Shown one piece after another: positions 60,601 through 64,000 of a DNA stretch of 64,000 bases. Both the position numbers and the translations under genes were made by a program. The notes below the pieces were generated by a model. The model saw only the letters and a program-made list of their open reading frames with translations, had not been told where the DNA came from and searched no databases. The DNA is from JADLHS01 sp044225555 (GTDB lineage: Bacteria > Verrucomicrobiota > Verrucomicrobiia > Limisphaerales > JADLHS01): the NCBI GenBank assembly GCA_044225555.1, contig JBGAIM010000013.1, positions 1 through 64,000 on the forward strand. Reading direction: 5' to 3'. Position 1 is the first letter of the stretch; each line of letters opens with the position of its first letter.

Positions 60601-61230
60601 GCCTACCTGCTGTTGCCGCGACACGCGCGGATGCTGACCGACGTGCGCAAGCGCATCAGCGCCATGAAGCAATACTCGACGCTCGGGAGCGGATTCAAAA
60701 TTGCCATGCGCGACCTGGAAATTCGCGGCGCGGGCAATCTGCTCGGCGCGGAACAGAGCGGACACATCACGGCGGTAGGCTTCGAGCTTTACTGCCAGTT
60801 ACTCAAGCAAAGCGTCGGCTCGATGAAGGGCGAAAAGGTGAAGCCGCGCGTGGAAGTGCGCGTGGCGCTGGATTTTCTCGGGGACGCGGCGCAGTTGCCG
60901 GAGAAGTACGTGCCGCAATCGCAGCATCGCATCGAGGTTTATCGCAAGCTGGCTCAGACCACGGACAAGGTGGCATTGGAGGCGTTGCAGACCGAATTGC
61001 GCGATCGCTTTGGTCCGCTCCCGCCGGCGGTGGAATTGTTGCTGGCCATCACGGAACTCAAACTCCTGGCCAGTGAAAAGAACGTGACGGTAATTGAGGT
61101 TAAGGAAGACAAAATCATGCTCACGCGTCACAACGATTTCATCACTCTGGGCGGCAAGTTCCCACGCCTTACGAAAAAGGATGCGAAGGCGCGGTTGAAG
61201 GAGATCAAGAAGCTGTTGTTGGCGATTTGA
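57700..61230 (+). CDS. mfd: Transcription-repair coupling factor Mfd
   Basis: 1176 residues from a TTG. It has the UvrB-like N-terminal domains, the RNA polymerase-interacting CarD-like domain (DLVVHLQHGIGRYLGL, about 520), helicase Walker A CGDVGFGKTEVAIRA, DEEQRFGV, LSATPIPRTL, GRVGRYKHQAF and the TRG motif RGAGNLLGAEQSGHI. It removes stalled polymerase at DNA lesions and recruits UvrA. Four or five in-frame repeat insertions lie in the N-terminal half: 57955-58037, 58139-58167, 58524-58593, 58792-58865 and 59339-59367. They add low-complexity linkers. A true start slightly upstream cannot be excluded. Confidence 0.95.
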   Translation: MAQDSQVPAAGGLFDRVLATPAAQSLARRLESGGALSFAGVTASAQPFFVALLRRLFPQRPIVVVTDSLKTQESFQQDLETWLSTGREAKVERRGQELPSATTSRPLALDPRPLFYAAWEILPHEGKLPPADVIAERLETLVALSSHSELGTRNSELIVSSVTALLQKTFQPDELRQRTRRLQRGDRANPLDLVEWLEEQGYEPEAQVSQKGEIAMRGGIVDIFPPTSPWPVRLEFFGDELESLREFDPLSQVSRGEITNITVPPAGELGILKQMVGTRSTASQTSGGNGDAVERVPTASLAILLDHLPSETIFLLCEPEQLEPRADEYADQIPADDPFFISWAEFQEAIGERKQTSVEISEAEGAPVSDPAQIQSISNEHAGSEIGAPIFASLDAFRPLGERAPDPQIAEAQRREFFHQLHRWLRQDYAVHVFCNNDGERERFAEVWAEFGLDTSINPTVGALARGFLCDEAKLVVVTDAEIFGRYKVQRPRRLKSPHASAMRSALEIDFADLEYGDLVVHLQHGIGRYLGLKNLPAGSGTRGKEPATFNQQPATECLVIEYAPSDYDQEPPKLYVPVTESHLVSKYVGAGKAHPPLNTLGGTRWAKAKEQAERAVRDVAAELLQIQAVRESQAGHPFPADVTWQREFESAFIYEETPDQMRAIVETKGDMERAKPMDRLICGDVGFGKTEVAIRAAFKAVMGGKQVAVLVPTTVLAQQHFSNFRERMADYPIRVELLSRYRTRREQDGVVKDLAAGTVDIVIGTHRIVQEDIAFKDLGLVVIDEEQRFGVLHKEKFKRLRTLVDVLTLSATPIPRTLYLALTGARDMSTIQTPPHDRLPVETIVTEYDERLIRDAIKREMNRGGQVFFLHNRVTTILTMQQKLQSLVPNARIVVGHGQMNADDLEEVMTKFVDGEADVLLSTTIIESGLDIPNANTIIIDRADRFGLSDLYQLRGRVGRYKHQAFAYLLLPRHARMLTDVRKRISAMKQYSTLGSGFKIAMRDLEIRGAGNLLGAEQSGHITAVGFELYCQLLKQSVGSMKGEKVKPRVEVRVALDFLGDAAQLPEKYVPQSQHRIEVYRKLAQTTDKVALEALQTELRDRFGPLPPAVELLLAITELKLLASEKNVTVIEVKEDKIMLTRHNDFITLGGKFPRLTKKDAKARLKEIKKLLLAI
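58524..58593. repeat. Inverted repeat inside mfd (18-bp arms)
   Basis: Arms GGTAGGGACGCGTTCCAC (58524-58541) and GTGGAACGCGTCCCTACC (58576-58593) are perfect reverse complements around a 34-base centre. The element is in frame in mfd and encodes a Ser/Thr/Gly-rich linker. Confidence 0.85.
58792..58865. repeat. Inverted repeat inside mfd (23-bp arms)
   Basis: Arms at 58792-58814 and 58843-58865 match in 21 of 23 positions as reverse complements. The left arm (GGAGCGCCGGTCTCCGACC...) recurs at 20464-20487. It is in frame in mfd. Confidence 0.85.
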
Positions 61231-61237
61231 TGGAGAG

Positions 61238-61999
61238 TCACCGATACGGTTGACGCATCTCCACCGGCGCGGGCTTTTTCTTCGTGCGCAACCGGATGTT
61301 CAACGCCTCCACGCCCACCGAGAACGCCATGGCGAAGTAAATGTAGCCCTTCGGGATTTCCTTGTGGAAACCTTCCGCCACTAGCGCGCACCCGATCAGC
61401 AGGAGGAAACTTAGCGCCAGCATTTTCAACGACGGATGCTTGTGGATGAAATCGCTGATGGTGCCGGCGAAGAACAGCATGAACACCAGCGCGATGATGA
61501 CCGCGGCAATCATCACGGGTAAGTGTTTCGCCATGCCGACTGCCGTAATGACCGAGTCCAGTGAGAAAACAATGTCGAGCAACAGAATCTGGATGATCAC
61601 AGAGACGAATTTGGGCGTCACCCGGCTGGAGACTTCGCCGTCCTCGCCTTCGAGCTTGTCGTGAATTTCGTGCGTGCTTTTCCAAAGCAGGAACAATCCG
61701 CCGAGAATCAGAATCAAGTCCCGGCCCGAAACCGGGTGCGCGTGATCCAACAGCCCGAGCGTGGGAATCTCAAAGAGCGGCTTGGTCAGTTTGACCATGA
61801 ACGCCAGTCCGCACAGGAGCAGGATACGCGTGACGAGCGCCAGCATGAGGCCGGTCTGGCGCGCCTTGGCCTGTTGTTCCTTGGGCAGTTTGCCCGCCAG
61901 GATGGAGATGAAAACAATGTTATCAATGCCGAGAATAATCTCGAGCACCGTCAGCGTGAGCAGACTGATCCAGATTTCGGGTTGAGTAATCCATTCCAT
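61238..61999 (-). CDS. TerC-family membrane protein
   Basis: 253 residues with about seven membrane helices. Motifs are LEIILGIDNIVFISIL, FSLDSVITAVGMAKHLPVM and a final YIYFAMAFSVGVEALNIR. TerC/Alx proteins are linked to metal (manganese) export and tellurite resistance; the acidic residues in the DN and DS motifs are conserved here. It converges with mfd, with 7 bp between the stops. Confidence 0.93.
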   Translation of the reverse strand: MEWITQPEIWISLLTLTVLEIILGIDNIVFISILAGKLPKEQQAKARQTGLMLALVTRILLLCGLAFMVKLTKPLFEIPTLGLLDHAHPVSGRDLILILGGLFLLWKSTHEIHDKLEGEDGEVSSRVTPKFVSVIIQILLLDIVFSLDSVITAVGMAKHLPVMIAAVIIALVFMLFFAGTISDFIHKHPSLKMLALSFLLLIGCALVAEGFHKEIPKGYIYFAMAFSVGVEALNIRLRTKKKPAPVEMRQPYR

Positions 62000-62102
62000 A
62001 ACGGCTGAAATTCTTGACTAAGTTTGCTGGAAGTCAAAACCAATGGCGCCGGAAAGCGGACCAAACTTTGTAGCCGACGGGGTTTGGCGAAGCGTCCGAA
62101 CA

Positions 62103-62130
62103 AAAATGGCCAAAGGGTGGACCTTTGGCC
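62103..62130 (-). terminator. Terminator after Cys-rich lipoprotein gene
   Basis: Nine-base stem GGCCAAAGG/CCTTTGGCC with a five-base loop, followed on the minus strand by ATTTTTG. It lies 22 bp past the stop codon. Confidence 0.7.
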
Positions 62131-62151
62131 GTGTGAATGCAGGGACGATGT

Positions 62152-62322
62152 TTATTTCTTGGCGCTGCAAGTCGGGCAGGTGGCGCAGGTTGATTTGCTA
62201 TCCGTGCAGCACTTCATGCCACAGGACGCGGCGGCTTTCTCGGACTTGCACTTGCTGCAGGCGCAGCCGGCGCACAGAGCGGACGCACAAACGAGCAGGG
62301 CGAGGAGTTTGATGAATTTCAT
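62152..62322 (-). CDS. Small Cys-rich lipoprotein
   Basis: 56 residues from MKFIKLLALLVCASALCAGC. The lipobox (ALCAGC) anchors the mature peptide. The remaining 35 residues contain nine cysteines in CxxC-like groups (CSKCKS, CGMKCCT, CATCPTC), suggesting metal binding. It lies beside TerC, but a joint role in metal handling is only a guess. The ATG at 62322 fits the signal peptide better than 62391. Confidence 0.7.
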   Translation of the reverse strand: MKFIKLLALLVCASALCAGCACSKCKSEKAAASCGMKCCTDSKSTCATCPTCSAKK

Positions 62323-62487
62323 ATTGGTGGATCCAGCCGTTATCGATGTTTTAGTTGCGGACTGCTTCCAAGCCATCCAGCCCGGATGCACCGCAAGCTG
62401 TGCGGTAAGATTAGCGTCCGATCACGAATTGTCCACTGCGCGTTGAAAAATCTCGCCGCCCCGCGCGCCGGGCCGCATTCTTTTCCC

Positions 62488-63570
62488 GTGCATCTGGCGC
62501 ATTTGAGACTCCGCGACTTCCGCAACTACCAGCGGCTGGACGCGGACTTTTCGCCCGGCTTCCATCTATTGCTGGGCGACAATGCGCAGGGCAAGACCAA
62601 CATCCTGGAAGCCGTATATCTGATGGCGACGTTGCGCTCGTTCCGTGGCGTGGGCGGCGCGCAGATGATCCGGCATGCCCAGAAGGGATACTTCGTCGGC
62701 GGAAAAGTGGTGGGGCAGAGCGAGCAGGAGATCAAAATGTATTGGTCCGCGCGCGAGCGGAATCTGACGCTCGACAACCGGCTTGTGAAGAAACTCGGTG
62801 ACTATCTCGGCACGCTGCGCACCGTGGTGTTTTGCACTGAGGATTTGCAACTCATCAAGGGCACGGGCCGCACCCGCCGGCGCTTTCTCGATCTCCTGCT
62901 GTCGCAAACGCAGCCCGGTTACCTGGCACTGCTCCAGCGCTACCTGCACGCCGTCCGCTCGCGCAACGCGCTGCTCAAACAGTTTTCACCCGAGCCACAA
63001 CTGCTCGACAGCTTTTCCGAGCAACTCATCAAGCTCGGCGGGGAAATCATCCGGCATCGGCGTGAGTTGATTCCCAAACTCTCGCCGCTCGCGCGTCTGG
63101 CGTATCGGCGCATCTCAAATGATGCCGAGGAATTGCGCATCGCCTACGAACCCAGTGTGAAGAGTGACTTCGGCGTCGAACTCGCCCAGGTGCGGGACCG
63201 TGAACGCCGCTTTCGCGCCACGTTGATCGGACCGCATCGCGACGACCTGCAACTCCTGCTGAACGAAAAATCCGCCGGACAATTTGGGAGTGAAGGTCAG
63301 AAGCGCACCCTCGCGATCGCTCTGAAGATGGCGCAGGCCGAATACCTCACCGGCATCCACGGCAGCGCGCCGGTGCTGTTGATTGACGATGTGATGGGGG
63401 AACTTGACGTGAAACGGCGCAGCGGGCTGTTGCCCCTGCTGGAACGCGCCCGCGAAACGAGCGGTCAGGTGTTTATGACCTGCACGGAGGAGAACTGGCC
63501 GCGCGAGTTAAGTCGCGACGTGCAGCGGTGGGAAGTGAAGTCTGGCAGCCTTCAACGAGCGGGAGGATGA
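62488..63570 (+). CDS. recF: DNA replication and repair protein RecF
   Basis: 360 residues from a GTG (VHLAHLRLRDFRNYQ). The SMC-like ATPase has Walker A GDNAQGKTNILEAV, the signature region SEGQKRTLAIALKMAQ and Walker B VLLIDDVMGELD. RecF loads RecA at gaps with RecO and RecR. No dnaN or gyrB lies beside it, unlike in many bacteria. The ATG at 62386 would add an atypical leader, so I prefer the GTG. Confidence 0.94.
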   Translation: MHLAHLRLRDFRNYQRLDADFSPGFHLLLGDNAQGKTNILEAVYLMATLRSFRGVGGAQMIRHAQKGYFVGGKVVGQSEQEIKMYWSARERNLTLDNRLVKKLGDYLGTLRTVVFCTEDLQLIKGTGRTRRRFLDLLLSQTQPGYLALLQRYLHAVRSRNALLKQFSPEPQLLDSFSEQLIKLGGEIIRHRRELIPKLSPLARLAYRRISNDAEELRIAYEPSVKSDFGVELAQVRDRERRFRATLIGPHRDDLQLLLNEKSAGQFGSEGQKRTLAIALKMAQAEYLTGIHGSAPVLLIDDVMGELDVKRRSGLLPLLERARETSGQVFMTCTEENWPRELSRDVQRWEVKSGSLQRAGG

Positions 63571-63584
63571 ATTCTGAAAGAAAA

Positions 63585-63613
63585 AAGGCACTCTGAGAAA
63601 CTCAGAGTGCCTT
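63585..63613 (-). terminator. Terminator between recF and HU
   Basis: A 13-base perfect stem AAGGCACTCTGAG/CTCAGAGTGCCTT with a three-base loop is followed on the minus strand by a run of T (63579-63584 region). It serves HU and may also stop recF transcription. Confidence 0.9.
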
Positions 63614-63630
63614 GCTTGCTGGAGCAGAAA

Positions 63631-63918
63631 TTACTTCGCGCCGAGGATCGCGTCCTTGGCAGCCTTCGCGACGCGAAACTTCACAACGCGCTTGGCCTTG
63701 ATCTGGATCGCCTCGCCGGTCGCGGGATTGCGGCCCATGCGCGCCTTGCGGTTGACCAACACCAGCTTGCCGAGGCCCGGCAGGGTGAAAGTGTTCTTGG
63801 CGTTCTTGTACGCCAGTTGGGCGATGAACTCGAGGATTTCGACGGCGGCCTTCTTGGAGAGACCACTCTTCTCAGCGATTTCAGCGGCGATTTGTGATTT
63901 GGACAGTGCTTTAGCCAT
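63631..63918 (-). CDS. HU/IHF-family DNA-binding protein
   Basis: 95 residues. The N-terminal helices KSQIAAEIAEKSGLSKKAAVEILE are followed by FTLPGLGKLVLVNRKARMGRNPATGEAIQI, with the RNP(A/Q)TGE DNA-contacting arm. It is a histone-like protein that bends DNA. The gene is monocistronic with its own terminator. The promoter should lie in 63919-64000, where I see AT-rich sequence but no clear site. Confidence 0.95.
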   Translation of the reverse strand: MAKALSKSQIAAEIAEKSGLSKKAAVEILEFIAQLAYKNAKNTFTLPGLGKLVLVNRKARMGRNPATGEAIQIKAKRVVKFRVAKAAKDAILGAK

Positions 63919-64000
63919 ATTGGTTTTATTACGTTTTTTCTATTCGAATACGATTCGAGCCAGTATTTAAGCCGCTCGCAAGGGGGTTGCAAAGATAAAA

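Overview
The window looks like chromosomal DNA of a verrucomicrobial bacterium, most likely a Pedosphaera/Limisphaera-like lineage. The evidence is a typical prepilin-like protein with a FTLIELLVVIAIIAILAALL leader, a rhamnose and lactate cluster with LUD proteins, lipoprotein glycosidases, a TAT-exported Gfo/Idh/MocA dehydrogenase, an FGE-sulfatase protein, and many short dispersed repeats that even lie inside coding sequences. The assignment is inference from gene content; there is no rRNA in the window.

Layout. 1-3911 (minus strand): a five-heme cytochrome cut by the window edge, an OmpR-type response regulator, a DUF3365 heme lipoprotein, a zinc-finger anti-sigma factor and an ECF sigma factor. 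4096-16700: an accessory island with an integrase remnant, RtcB RNA ligase, a PD-(D/E)XK-like protein, two HNH nucleases, an AbiE-type toxin-antitoxin pair, a metallophosphoesterase, the C-terminal half of a Ro60/TROVE protein, the helicase half of a MobF/TraI relaxase, and about twenty tRNA-like genes in four blocks, all on the minus strand. 16715: an ordinary tRNA-Glu. 16856-26480 (minus): GH31 glycosidase, an AraA-like isomerase, LutC-LutB-LutA, and RhaM-RhaB-RhaA, a pathway for L-rhamnose and its lactaldehyde/lactate end product. 26620-41533: infA, an EgtD-like methyltransferase, a dihydropteroate synthase relative, a pseudopilin, an ordinary tRNA-Arg, DAHP synthase, pyruvate carboxylase, ABC ATPases, an M3 peptidase and a thioesterase. 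41541-47825 (minus): a MacAB-TolC type export system with a Sua5 gene embedded. 47892-63918: a Wzz-like protein, an FG-GAP/FGE protein, a dehydrogenase, an amidase, TcdA, an SGNH hydrolase, GuaA, Mfd, TerC, RecF and HU.

The outstanding feature is the tRNA-like array (8428-8927, 10773-11029, 11650-12640, 13421-13495). Eighteen units fold into cloverleaves, seventeen with a clear anticodon, and no anticodon is used twice. All eighteen carry G instead of U at position 55 of the T-loop and most lack the G18-G19 pair in the D-loop. Instead most have GC in both loops, giving a self-complementary GC/GC contact. In two units both loops change together (TGA with TCA, CGC with GCG). The two ordinary tRNAs in the window (Glu, Arg) have normal TTC and GG loops. 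The array therefore appears to encode a full alternative set of tRNAs with a re-engineered elbow. It lies among RNA repair (RtcB), RNA surveillance (Ro60) and tRNA-directed toxin (AbiE) genes.

Working interpretation (inference): the island is a decayed integrated plasmid or phage-like element that supplied tRNAs resistant to RNA damage or to elbow-recognising enzymes, together with repair factors. Ro60 and TraI are both truncated at one palindromic junction, so the element is either degraded or this junction is an assembly chimera.
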